Source: Smittia aterrima
Lineage: Eukaryota; Arthropoda; Insecta; Diptera; Chironomidae
Assembly (NCBI GenBank): GCA_033063855.1
Contig: CP093829.1
Location: 25,513,537-25,577,536 of the forward strand
Direction of reading: 5' to 3'
Length of the DNA stretch: 64,000 nucleotides
The notes under the pieces are model-generated. The model was not told the DNA's origin. It worked only from the letters and a program-made list of their open reading frames with translations, and did no database searches. The position numbers and the translations under genes are program-made. Within the stretch, counting starts at the first letter, position 1. Each line of letters begins with the position of its first letter. Shown here one piece after another: positions 41,490 to 52,900 of the stretch.

Positions 41490-41543
41490 AATCTGTTACA
41501 CAAAGAGAGGATGTTTGTTGAAAGGAATTCCATCAAAGATTAA

Positions 41544-41549
41544 TTTATT
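41544..41549 (-). terminator. Poly(A) signal of La
   Basis: TTTATT on the forward strand reads AATAAA on the reverse strand, 100 nt past the La stop codon. It is only about 55 nt from the RFeSP signal on the other strand, so the two convergent 3' ends should abut or overlap. Confidence 0.6.
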
Positions 41550-41648
41550 TCATTGCTGTGAACTCCGCAGCTCGAGAAAAATAAGTTTTGCGTAAAAATG
41601 GATTATAATTAAATTCAATTATAATTAAAAATCAAAAGGAGTTTTCAT

Positions 41649-42857
41649 TTAGTCTCCGCCGGCCTTTCCTCGTTTTCCTCTGTTATCGTTGCGTTCATCA
41701 TTTCGAGTGCGTTTGCGAGAGAACTGTTGCTTACCACGACCACCCTTGTTTTTCGACATTTTACTGCGACGTTCACTCATGTCAGCGATTGCTTTTTCGA
41801 GGAATTTCTCCTCCGCTTCTCCTTCAACCAGCGAGAATGTCAGGTCTGCTTTGGCAACTGTCAACTATGAAAAGAAATATTAGTTTCTGATTAGGTTGTG
41901 TTCTTTATTATCTCTCACCTTTCCGCCCTCAAGCTTCTCCATAAGCTTTGTGGCATCGTTTTCCTTTGAAAAACGAATGTCTCCTTCTTTTTCTCCCTTC
42001 TGAAAATGAATGAATGCGATCTCAACTGAATTTTCAACTTCAGAAATCTTTTCTTTGATGTCTTCTCGGCTTAATTCTCCATCGTCTTTCTCTTTAACAA
42101 AATGAACGACTGCGTTTTTCGCCAACTTAAATTCTTCCTTAGGTTCATCGTTTCCTTTTTTTTGTTGCTTCAATGCTTTCCTCTTCTTATCCGACTCTTC
42201 ACGTTCCTTCTTTTTCGATTCAAAATATTTTGCTTGAGTAAATCGAAGCAAATCTTTTTCATTGAATTTCACATCAGCTTTGCTGGCAAAGTCTTCAGCG
42301 GCTTCACGTGTCGTGAAAATAACAAAGACCGATCCTTTGAAACGATGAACTTTAGTCGCTGGGTCGAAATACTTTCTCATTTGAATCTGCTCCACGTTTT
42401 CAAAGTGGCTGTGGAAGAATTCGAGGATGGTTGAGAGTGCAGAATCGAGTGGAAAACCTTTAGCGTAAGCGGTCCGAGCCTGAAGTTCCTTGCGGCGTGT
42501 TTCATTAAACTCTGGGAGTGGATTGTCTGGATGACGACGCAATTTCGAACGATCCTCATTAACTTGGACGGTTCCATTTGGTGACTTCTCCACGGCATCA
42601 GCAATTGCGATAGCGTCTTCAGTAATAGTTTTCAATCTATTGAATGTTAACAAAACACTGATTTCGACCCAGCCTTCCTCGTTTTCTGCCACTTTTTGGA
42701 TCAAGAACTTATCTCGTCTTAAGTTTGGCTCGCTAAAGTAATATTCAATTTGTCGGATGATGTCTTGCTCGAGCTTAGTGAGTTCTGCTTGACAACTCTT
42801 CTCATCTTTCTTAGCGCCATTTGTTTCCTCAATTTGAACTGTTTCAATGTCTGCCAT
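41649..42857 (-). CDS. La: La RNA-binding protein (La autoantigen homolog)
   Basis: La binds the 3' UUU-OH end of new RNA polymerase III transcripts, protecting and helping fold pre-tRNAs and other small RNAs, mainly in the nucleus. Coding exons are 41919-42857 and 41649-41864, separated by a 54-nt phase-0 intron, giving 384 aa, close to the roughly 390 aa I recall for Drosophila La. Residues 26-107 are the La motif, with signature IRQIEYYFSEPNLRRDKFL at 34-52. RRM1 spans about 128-205 with the RNP1-like KGSVFVIF (174-181). An atypical C-terminal RRM lies at about 247-336. The tail is basic, R/G/K-rich (KGGRGKQQFSRKRTRND...) and fits a nuclear localisation and RNA-binding extension. The long Lys/Glu linker at 212-243 is usual. 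A 5' UTR intron precedes the ATG. Confidence 0.95.
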
Positions 42858-42865
42858 ATTCGTTC

Positions 42866-42974
42866 CTAAAATGTTTTATTTATTTTAAAAAAACGTGTTT
42901 TTAAGCCGCTAAAATACAATTTCAATATTCAGGGCGAAAAAAATGAAAACTGAAAGAAATTAAGATGAGCCTAC
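42866..42974 (-). other. La: 5' UTR intron of La
   Basis: On the reverse strand AAG|GTAGGC at 42974 and TTTTAG| at 42866 bound a 109-nt intron that ends 8 nt before the La ATG. The leader exon therefore lies at or above 42975. Its start cannot be placed because no clear TATA or Inr is seen. Confidence 0.6.
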
Positions 42975-45900
42975 CTTCAAATTAAATTGTTTTTTGAACT
43001 TGATAACAAACTAAATTACTTCAAAGCGGAGTTGTGACTAAAATTAATTTTCAAAGTTAAAATGCTTTCAGACAACAAGAGTTTCCTTGAAAACGTCTGA
43101 AAACTTAAAATTACGGAAAGCGTCCGATTCAAATTCAACTCAACGATTCATGAAGAAGTTTGCACATGAACTTTCAACTTTAATAAATGATTACCAGAAA
43201 TACATTCTTAAGTCATTTGCTGTTCTCAATTTTTTCTCGGAATAAATTTATGAGTTCGAAACATTTTTAATTGACTCGAGCTCGTTAAATAATGGTTTGT
43301 GATTTCATTATGCCGCGCATCATTCCATGATAAAATATATTTAAATTGGCGATACATCGTCTCATTTACCTTTCACTTGGTCATAAAAAGTGAACACTCG
43401 CTTTGAACTAACGATAAAATGACTGGTAAACGCGCTTAAGATAAATTTCCAAGATAATCTCAAGCTTTGCTTTTTCCCCTTGAATCATTTAAATTTATGA
43501 CAACTTCAATATGACTTTCATTCGTCTCGAGTTGCCGGATAAAAACTGCATATTGCGATCTTTTATTGCGGTGATTTCGAGATATTATGCTAACTTAAAA
43601 GATTGCGCGTTTAAAATTTTGCGTGAAGAAAAACTTCCTTGATGAATTATGAAGTCTTTGTACGTCTACAAATATTTTTTTCTATTTTGTCAGCCCGCGA
43701 AATCAGTTTATTTCTTTCCCTCCTCGGTCGAATTTTTTGAGTCCCGGCTAATTTACTATGTACATGATTGTATCACGATGTCCGCACGATCTATCGAACT
43801 TCAAGTGCTGCTCGTGACTCGTTGCTAAATAAAAGTTTCGTAATACGAAATTCTTCTCAAGCAACTTCCTATTGTTTCACGAAGTAAAGCAGCGCTAAGA
43901 AATTTAATTAAATTGTATCGAAATGTTTTGGTTTAATGAGAGATCGGAAGTTTATTATGGGAGAAATGTGATCGTTATGCAATACCAAGTGAGGTGAAAC
44001 TTTTTTAAAATGTTGGCAGCTTCTTAACAAATTTTCTTAACGTCGTGTAAGTCGAAAACAAATTTATCGGAAAGCCGTTGAAGAAAAAATGTCACCAAGA
44101 AGAATCATTTTCAAATAGTTGCGAGCTTTACGATCCATTGTTCGATACCTCGACACGACATTAAAGAATGAAATATTTGAACGCGAATGAGTTGCGCAAC
44201 CTGGTTTCATTGTTAAGTTCTGAATGGGACTTAGTTAATAGGAATAAGAAGTTCACTTGCCTTAAAAGAAAGTTCTTGAGATTTTTGTAAATCAAAAGAA
44301 AATTCATTTAAAAATTTACATTGTACTGAATTTATTGCTACCAACTCTGAATATTTGTTAGGATATCTAAATAAAGAGAATTTAGTTTTCGAATATAAAC
44401 GAGTCAGTAAATAATCCAGCTACACAAAAAAAAGTAGATGTCAAAAGAGATTCAATAACGATCGTAAAGCGGGATTTAAGTTTATTCAATTATCTACGTC
44501 ATCAACTCGTTTTCAAAACTTGTATAGACTACATCAAATTTTCATTGAAAAGTCTGGAGATTTAATAACAGTTTCATTACTGAAATGCGTAAGTCACCTT
44601 TCCGGCATATTAAAAATATATTCTCGACAAGGAATGGTACAAGTGTCGTTCGATCTTGAGATCCCGTCGACCTTTAAAGTTATTCTCATTGCTTCTAGAG
44701 AAATAATTCAGTCTGTGATTGTTTTCGATGCAAATTCAAGTCTGGGTGAAGTTGAACGGTTGCGGCCTTCATATTTGCGGGGCGGCTCGATTTTAGATTA
44801 ATGTAATAGCAAGTGATCATCGAGTGGTTGGAGTCGTTAAAAGACTTGACTGTTACACGAAACTCTAACTGAATCGCTGGTTTCTGTAGCCAAACCCATT
44901 TTCGCTTCTCGTCTTCATAGGAATAAGTGCAAATTTTAAACTGTCTAGAATTTAGACTCTAAATTGAATTATTTCTACTAAATTAAATATTTTGTAAATA
45001 GTTTTACTCGGAAAAAAAGCTATTACGATTTCATTTTTCTAACTGGTGGCACTATTTCCACTTGACTTCAACATGTCGACATTACTTTCTTGTGATTGAT
45101 AAATTTAACGAATAAACAAAAAGCCGCCGCTGTGAGACAAACAGAAGCGGCAATGCGAAGAAGAAAAATCTATTGGCTTGTCATTGATTCGAAAACTTTG
45201 AGCCTAGAAGTTAAAAATTCGTTGTCTTCAAACCAAGATTGCTAGGAGAAATTCAACAGATGGATGACAAACGTGTCGATGCTTCTTAATCAGCTTCTCG
45301 TTCATTTCTCACTCGACTTACCGGCAGTTTCTCGAATGAAAAGTGAAAACTCCCTATCGATAGAAGTCAGTCTCAAGATTCTTCCAATCAATTTCTTTGA
45401 GTATTAAAACTAGTGTGGTTAATAATACTAAGCCAATAAAGTTTACGGTCGTTTAATGAAATGATCTCCAATTAAAAGTTTTATGCGCAATAACAGTTCA
45501 CTTTTGCTAATTGCGATAATTTTTCTACCTCCTTTCATTCGGTTCGTTTTTGAATTTTATTAATCAATCTTAAGCCTCTCGAGACACAGAGAGATCAAGA
45601 GAAATTTTTCCACCACAACGGTTGTTAGTTAGTGCTAATGAAAATATCACGATTCACATCAGCAATACATTTTGCATGGGTCGCCAGTGAGTAACAAGAC
45701 GGATTGAATAATTTGCGGGAGACATACTGCAACATGATCAATCCAATCGAACTTGAAAGCGCAGGAGAAATGAATATTTCGGATGGTTTGAGAAATCTAA
45801 TCAGGACATGGAGAGTCGTTGATCGATGTTGCGGTTCTTTCTTGTTCATCACAAATGGATTTATGCTGTTTTTAAGACGTCGATCTATTTCTCGACACGA

Positions 45901-46532
45901 ACAAAGAGACGAGAAAAGCTCAGTGAAACGACAAGACTTTCGGTCGCTCTTGATTAATTGTTTGTAATTTGCTCGGTAAATTGAAATCACCCAGAAGAAA
46001 GAAAACATGTTTTGAAGAACTTCAAGTCATTTGTCTGACTTTCGATTTTGTTACATCGCATGGAAACGCGCTCTCTATATAGCCTACTGATTTAAAAAAT
46101 GTCCCAAACGTTATCAATCAGTCAAGATTCACTGAGTGTTTTAATGAATAAAAACAAATTGTTTCCGATTCTGAATCGGCGATTAAGACCGAAAAAATCA
46201 CGTCATCCTCGCAATTCCAACTTTTTAATGTTCTAATTTGTAAATCCTGGAGTGCAAGGGTTATCAAAGCAGGAATTTTATTTCGAATTCTAATCGTTAG
46301 CTTTTTCATGAAAACTTTTTAAGTGATTGAGTTTAAGATTCTTCATTAAAAAAGTTGGCGATTCAATTTTACTTTGCTAGATCTTTAATTAAATGTTGTT
46401 AATTTTTTTCTTCAAGTTTATTGCTCTCTTTTTCTTTCACTCTCTCTCTCTCATATTTTTGAATTCTTGCTCAATTTCTTTCTTTTTTCTCTCTTAAGCT
46501 CTCACAGTTTGTATTTCAGAAAGAGAATCGTC
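42975..46532. other. Divergent intergenic region, La / spire
   Basis: This holds the La leader exon and promoter (reverse strand) and upstream control DNA for spire (forward strand). I see no supported gene. ORFs such as 44520-44801 (TTG start) and 45704-45967 have no recognisable domain. A CT-rich microsatellite-like tract (CTCTTTTTCTTTCACTCTCTCTCTCTC) lies at 46427-46453, about 80 nt before the spire initiator; on the other strand it is a GAGA-type sequence. Confidence 0.5.
46427..46453. promoter_or_regulatory. CT/GAGA-repeat tract upstream of spire TSS
   Basis: The pyrimidine tract ends in a (CT)n run 80-105 nt before the predicted spire start. In flies GAGA-type repeats near promoters bind GAF/Trl and keep them nucleosome-free. 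The tract is seen directly; binding is inferred. Confidence 0.4.
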
Positions 46533-46565
46533 AGTGTAGTTTTCAAATTCACGGCGTAAAGATCT
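46531..46565 (+). promoter_or_regulatory. spire: Inr + DPE core promoter of spire
   Basis: TCAGTG at 46531-46536 fits the arthropod initiator, with A+1 at 46533. AGATCT at 46560-46565 sits exactly at +28 to +33 and fits the downstream promoter element consensus RGWYVT. There is no TATA box upstream. The strict Inr-DPE spacing makes this a credible TATA-less start and gives a 442-nt leader to the spire ATG, unless a leader intron exists. Confidence 0.6.
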
Positions 46566-46702
46566 ATACGTCGTTTATTTCATTTTTTTTCCTAAATTGC
46601 AAATTTGCTGATTTTTACAAATTTTCTTTTATTTCTGAGTGATTGAAAGTGAAGCTAAAAAACTCCTTAGAGAGATTAAAAAAGTTCGCGCTTCGTGTGT
46701 AA

Positions 46703-46944
46703 ATGTTTTATAATTGATTGAATCAAAAAAATATATTTTAGAAATAAACCTCCAAGTTAAGACAGTTAAAGTTATTGATTGTTACAATTCAAAGTTCGGC
46801 GAATGTTAAAGTGATTGAAGGAATGAATTTTACTGAAAACAAAAGTAAAAATCGATAAAACAACAAAAACGTCAAGAGCATTTGAGTGTTTATTTATATT
46901 TGTGATAAGAAGAAGAAAAGCCTTGCAATAAGAGGATCATGTGA
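46703..46944 (+). promoter_or_regulatory. spire: Cluster of four uORFs in spire leader
   Basis: If transcription begins at 46533, the leader carries four short upstream ORFs. They are at 46703-46717 (4 codons), 46803-46814 (3 codons), 46823-46858 (11 codons) and 46939-46944, the last being a start codon immediately followed by stop (ATGTGA), 30 nt before the main ATG. Such leaders commonly reduce translation of the main ORF. The sequence is certain; the regulatory effect is inferred. Confidence 0.45.
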
Positions 46945-46974
46945 AATTCAGTTGTGACGTGAAAAAATCCGACA

Positions 46975-49900
46975 ATGGAAAACTCGGAAGATATAATGTT
47001 GGCGGATCAACAAACAATTAAGACTCATAGAGTTAGTGAAAGGCATGAAAAGATCTCAACAGGCAAAGCTCAAAACTGCACAACATTGGAGTTTTGCTCC
47101 GATAAGGACAACTGTCTGTCGCTAAACGACATTCTTCGGTCGTTCAATGCGCCGTTGTCAGAGGAACAAGCCTGGTCGCTAATCTACCAGTCTGTGCAGC
47201 TCTATCGCAACTTTATACACATCGAGTTCATCGACAAGCATACAAAGAAGGACGCAAAGCGAAAATCATCGCATAGAATTAAAGTTCCCAAGTCGACGAA
47301 GAACCTCAACGTGCACAAGGATGGTTCAGTGCACATCAGCGACGGCGGTAAGCTTAAAGAAATAAATCAATATTTTTAAATCGCTTCGTCCAATGAAATT
47401 GACTTCTCACTCATAAGATGCGGCGAACCCTTTTCGATTACCTTTAATGCGATAGAAATCGAATTCTTTATTCGGATGCCGATCTGACCTTCCATATTCT
47501 TCAATACATGAAAATTGTGCAATTCATGTTCAGATCGTGATTGCGTAGAAACATTTGAAAGTCGATGCCATATAGTTGTGATCGATCTTAGTTTACTAGA
47601 AGCAAGAAGAAGACATTTCAAACATTTTAAAATAAAAACTTTCCCAAAAGATGGTTCCCAATCAAATTCGTTTTGTTTCAATACGAACTAAAGCTCAATT
47701 TTTTCTTATGCTCTTCAAAAGAGATGGAATAATTTTACAAGAATTCTCAAAACAAACATTTCTTTTATTTCAACGTAAGAGTTGTCGAAGGTTTAAGAAT
47801 TCAAGCGGCTTTTCAAAGATTGCAAGTCATTTGAAGCGCTCTTGTACCTCTGACGCTTACTCGAAAAATCTCTCCAACATTCCCAAAAATGTTTTTATTT
47901 TCAAGATTAATAGAATTGCAAAATTGTCTTGAAAACTTTTTGGGAAAATGACTTTCCATCGAAAAAAAAAACATATTTAAGACTAAAGGATTCAATTGAA
48001 ATAATAATTTAGCTTATCTTCTCACAAAACAGAAATTTCTCTAAGCAATAAATTCTTCTCGTGTTTCGTTTGAAATATCGTTTGTTTAATTGATTGTCAT
48101 GTTTTCTTACATCTCCATTCAGTATTTTTCTATTCTTGGTTCGTTATTTTTAAATAAAGGAAAGACTTTTTAATCGAATAACAGGTGGAAGAGAATAGAG
48201 CTCGCTAATTACGCCAATTTGCTAGGTGATGAAGGCCTAAGCCACAAATTTCCTTCTCTACCAATTCTTGTAATTTCTCAATCACGAGAGCAGCACCGAC
48301 ACGAAATGCGTGATCATCTCCGTAATCCGTTGTGTAAACAAGCGCTAAGACGGCAATCGAATTAAAGTTGGTCAACAACCATTGGAAAGCGCACCTTCGC
48401 CCATTGTTATTGTTTGCATCATGCGCTGAACTTCTCTTCCCATCACTAAAATGTCAATTGTTAAAAAAAATACTTTCGGAATGCACTGAAAGTCTTATAG
48501 TGTATTTTATTGGGCAAAGGTTGATAACATTAATTTTCTATCAAAATCACACTTCTCCAGCAATAAGAAAATTGTAAAAGTTTTTCAACAAAGTAAAGCT
48601 GAATTTAGTTTGAACTCTAAAGAAATCTTTTGAAATAGAATTTGAGGTAATTGCTACAATCTAATCGAATTTTACGGATACACGGAGGTTTCTTATCATT
48701 GCCGATACTTCAGGTAGAAGAAACTGGCTATAAAGGTAATCGAACTAATTATATTTTCATAAGATTTTCAAATGACTCACTAGGCTGCTTAGAGCAACTT
48801 GCTTTATTAAATGTAGTTAAACTTTTTTTTTATCTTAAACTAAGTGATTCAATGAACTACAAATTTTTGACATTCGTTCAGGGCCTATTTTGACACCGAT
48901 GACGTCATTGAATGATATGAAATCAGAGACAAATAAAATCACACTGCAGATAAGCGTACTACAGTGATAAGCGTTAACACGAGTATGTGTGTGGCCTTTG
49001 AAACCAGACGAATGAGTGAGAAAATTATCTGCCGCTGTTTTGCGACACTTAAGAACTTTCTTTTAAACTTTGAGTTGGCGACAACAAAATCAGAAAAACT
49101 GTTAGAAGAGCGTTTCAACGACTCGATTGTTTTAAGTTCTGTTCAGTTCTCGTTCTCCACTGTTACACTCCACTGCCCTTCACGACAAAACCATACGAGT
49201 CAGCCTCATTTAAAATTCTAAAAATTAGATTTAATGCTATAACATGCACGGAACAACATTTCAGTAGAACGCATAGCTCGGGAACTTTGCGCTTGATGTA
49301 TTGGCAGTGACACACCTCAGAATATATAACAGAAATAACATTCTTGTCGAGCTCCAGATCGCTGAGGGAAATTGTTTAATAAAAAAAACGTCTTTTAAAG
49401 CGATTAAATGCTCTACTATTGCGCAAGTTTTTTTGTGTCTTTGTTGGCGGTGTTTAAAAGTCCATTAAGCTTCCCTAAAAACCGTAAGCCAAAGCAGTTT
49501 TAATGATAATTAATAAATGAGCTGTGACCGCGTAACCAAACTGGCAACATTGAGCCGAATAGAACGTTCTGAACTTAATGATTTTCAATTTATTAAGAAG
49601 AATGAATAATAAAGCGATTACCTCTGCTTGTTCGTCCGAGACTTTAATGAAGCTCTTGATCTCTTCACGATCAATTCTTCTCTTCACTTCCTGTTGCTTA
49701 ATTAATTTGGAATCTTTCTTTGATTGAGTTACGATTGGAATTTGGAGAAAAGGTAATTCGAGCATTAAACGCTCTTTTTTGAAACGTTAAAACTCCACAG
49801 GTTGTCTGACCGCAGAGAAGAGAGAACATTTTCCTAATTCATTCAACAAATATATTTCTTTGAAATCTTTGTTATGTTATTTAAAGGCCGAAAAAGAATT

Positions 49901-52900
49901 TGGACGTTTCCTTTTCCATCTTCTAGATTCCTTTCGACATTCCTTAGAACGATTCGTCGAAGTGTATGATGCAACATAAAAAAAATCGAGAGGAAACGAG
50001 ATCGATTGAATAAATCACTTTTCACTTTTTCTCTTTAATTGATTTCGGTCTCGGTACAAAAATGTTAACGCAGAAACAAATTTCTGCCAACAATTATTGA
50101 AGTCAAAAATCAATGTCAGCAGCTGCAGTGGCAATCGAATTATGTGAACTTAAAAGTTGGCAAGCATGACTCATGCTGCATGAGCATTAAGCTGGCGACT
50201 CAACAAGTCGAAAACTAATGTTTATTTTTTTATTCACGCCAATGACCCGCGAAATATTTGTAAATTTGAATTCAACGCATCCGCTCAATCGAATATTAAG
50301 AGATTTTTTTTCGCAAGCTTTCGAAGAGCATATTCAAAAAGTTAATTCGATGTTTTCGAAAAGTTTCTCCCGCATATTGCCTCGCTGCCTCTTCGTCTCT
50401 ATCTTGTGATGGCCATCGCCTAAAATATTCATCACATATTTGAAAAGAAATTGCTTTCACGCCGCGACTAGCACTTTGTCATGAACTTGAATACACCAAA
50501 GCCGGTTTACGTCGACATCACTTTAGCACAAACCCCGTCATTTCTGTTTTAAACGATCGCGAATCGATGAGGGTAATTTTCGACTCGTAAAACTCTTCCT
50601 TGATGGGCACTTAAGCATATGCAAAGCCCCGAAATGAATGAAAGTGTTTGTTTAGCTAAGAAATTTCTTTCGTGAATAGCTCAGAGCGGGCTTTTGTGAT
50701 GGCATGTAGCGAGCGAGAAGTTGGTAATTTTAATAAATATCAAATAAATTAATTTCATTTTTTTTTCTTCGTGTAAATGAAAGTGAAAGATTTTTCGATC
50801 CGTTGACCGTCGTGATGTGATGCTAGAAAATATTTTCGGCGTCTTTCGCAATGATTCAGATTTTAAAACGGTTTCTCGTCGTAATGATAAGGAATTTTTT
50901 GTATTTTTGCTAATCTATATGTTTATTTTAATTTCGAAGCGATAATGTGAGTTGCGGCTTCGTCTCAAGCCGAGATAATGGGCAACGAGAAGGATTTCGA
51001 AAAGTTTCGCAATAGAAATTGAAATTTTAGTAATCTTGAGGGTAAATTATGCAATTTGCTTTACTGCCCATTTTATATTCGACACTCCTGATTTTAATTG
51101 ACAATTTAAACAATTGAAAAAGAAAAAATCTCACGCGCCTTCATTGCGGAAAAGACTAATTTTCTTTATTGGTGGTGATCACAATCTCTTTAGCATTGCC
51201 ATGCATCGACCGATTAAAGACATTAGATCGTTAATGCAACGTTTTCCTCTTAGCTTGCGACAATGATATTTGCTGATTAGCAGCAGACGACGAATGTCTT
51301 CCCGTGTAACTAGTTTATTGATCCAACTGACTTTGCAACGCTCTTTAGCATCAAAGAAAATGAGGCGGAGGACGTTAGGCGTTGTATAATAATCAATAAT
51401 AAAATTGCTGTTGGGGAAGTTGCACGGTGATAAAAGCACAATAAAGACGGAAACGTTTTGTCGTCTTAGCCCTCTTGCACATATTTTCTTAGTTTTAAGG
51501 GTAAACGATAAAAGATTTTTAATCTTGATTCACGACTTTTTATTTATAATCACAATAATTAAGATTTTTACGATTTTCAGCTTGAGAAATTGAGTTCTAA
51601 ATTAAACCTTAGCCTATGTTATTTGTAGCTTATCGAAGTACAAGCCACTGAACAATAAAAATATTCCGATAAGAACCTAATTTCCCTTCTTTTGTTTCTA
51701 CTTCAAATCACGTGAAACAACGTCATTTCGACCTTTACAATGTCGTCAAGTCTAATCTCTTTGTTTTTAATCAATTTCGCGGAACAATTTTGTTCACACT
51801 TAAGCTTGTTTAGCGTGCCGGGTTCATCAAACAGCCGGTGCTTGCTTGGAAGGTGGTTGGATGACTTTGCTTTTAATGATTATTTAATTAACAGAAATCA
51901 CTTAATGGAGATCGCAATGAACATAGATTAAATAATATAAAAAAGCCGGTCTTCGCCAATCTGTTGACACTGTACACTTCAGAAGATTAGGTATTGAATT
52001 TCACCGCATTGTTCGAGCTGCGAAAACACTTGAGATGTGATTAGACGGATCATTTAACTAGCGTTAATGAAAGCCACAAAGAATCGAGATTTGTCGAGTG
52101 AATTGGAAATGGTTTTTTGAGCAAAAAACTTTTCACTTCATCGGTTAGCTAAATAATATTTTTTTTTTAAATACGTTGTCATGCAACAACTCAGAATTCA
52201 AAAACAAAGTCGAAACCATGTCAGTCTAGAAAATATTTAACACGAGCACGAGAGAGTAAATTATCACTCGACGTATTGTAAATCCTAATATTTGCTAAAC
52301 TAATTACCACAATTCTCAATTACTTAAAAGAAACTAGAATGCTCGAATGACTGTAATTATACTCTTAGCAAATAAAAAATAAACTTACACGCTTCAGTAG
52401 TAATTGGATGATTTGTAATGACAAAACGAGTTCACCTGTTAACTTAAGCGACCTTCAAGAACGATTGTATTCACTTCGCCTCATAACCTTTAATTATCGA
52501 ATGATCTCTAATTAAAGAGTTGCGAGTTGGGCTGATCACTCGTCGTTTATCAATTTATCTCTCCGGCTTTCAACCTCGAACAAACTGCAAAGTTAACGGT
52601 GAAAAATTTCAAAAAAAAAAGAATCTCTTTCGTGAATGACAAAAAAATCATCCAGTATTCCTGTATTTAAAATAATTTCGGAATCGTTGTGCAGAGCTCA
52701 GCATGAAGTCGGTAGACACGACACTTTTCGCTTGTTATCAATTTTCAGATGGAAAAATATCGCTCCATAAAACAGAGTCAGCGAAACTTCATGAATAATT
52801 TAAGCATGAAGAGAAAGAGAGGAAATCAAGTCATGGAACATCGAACCAGTTTCTTTTTGTTTCAATCAAGTTTTTTCTGTTTAAGGAAATTAAAAAAATA

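Noticed and set aside
45355..45362. TATCGATA, a DREF/BEAF-type element
   Set aside because: A single 8-mer more than 1 kb from any start site; one or two such matches are expected by chance in 64 kb.
49473..49486. 14-nt segment CTTCCCTAAAAACC considered as the missing spire exon
   Set aside because: Phase would fit, but there is no polypyrimidine tract, and 56375-56409 fits phase with far better splice sites.
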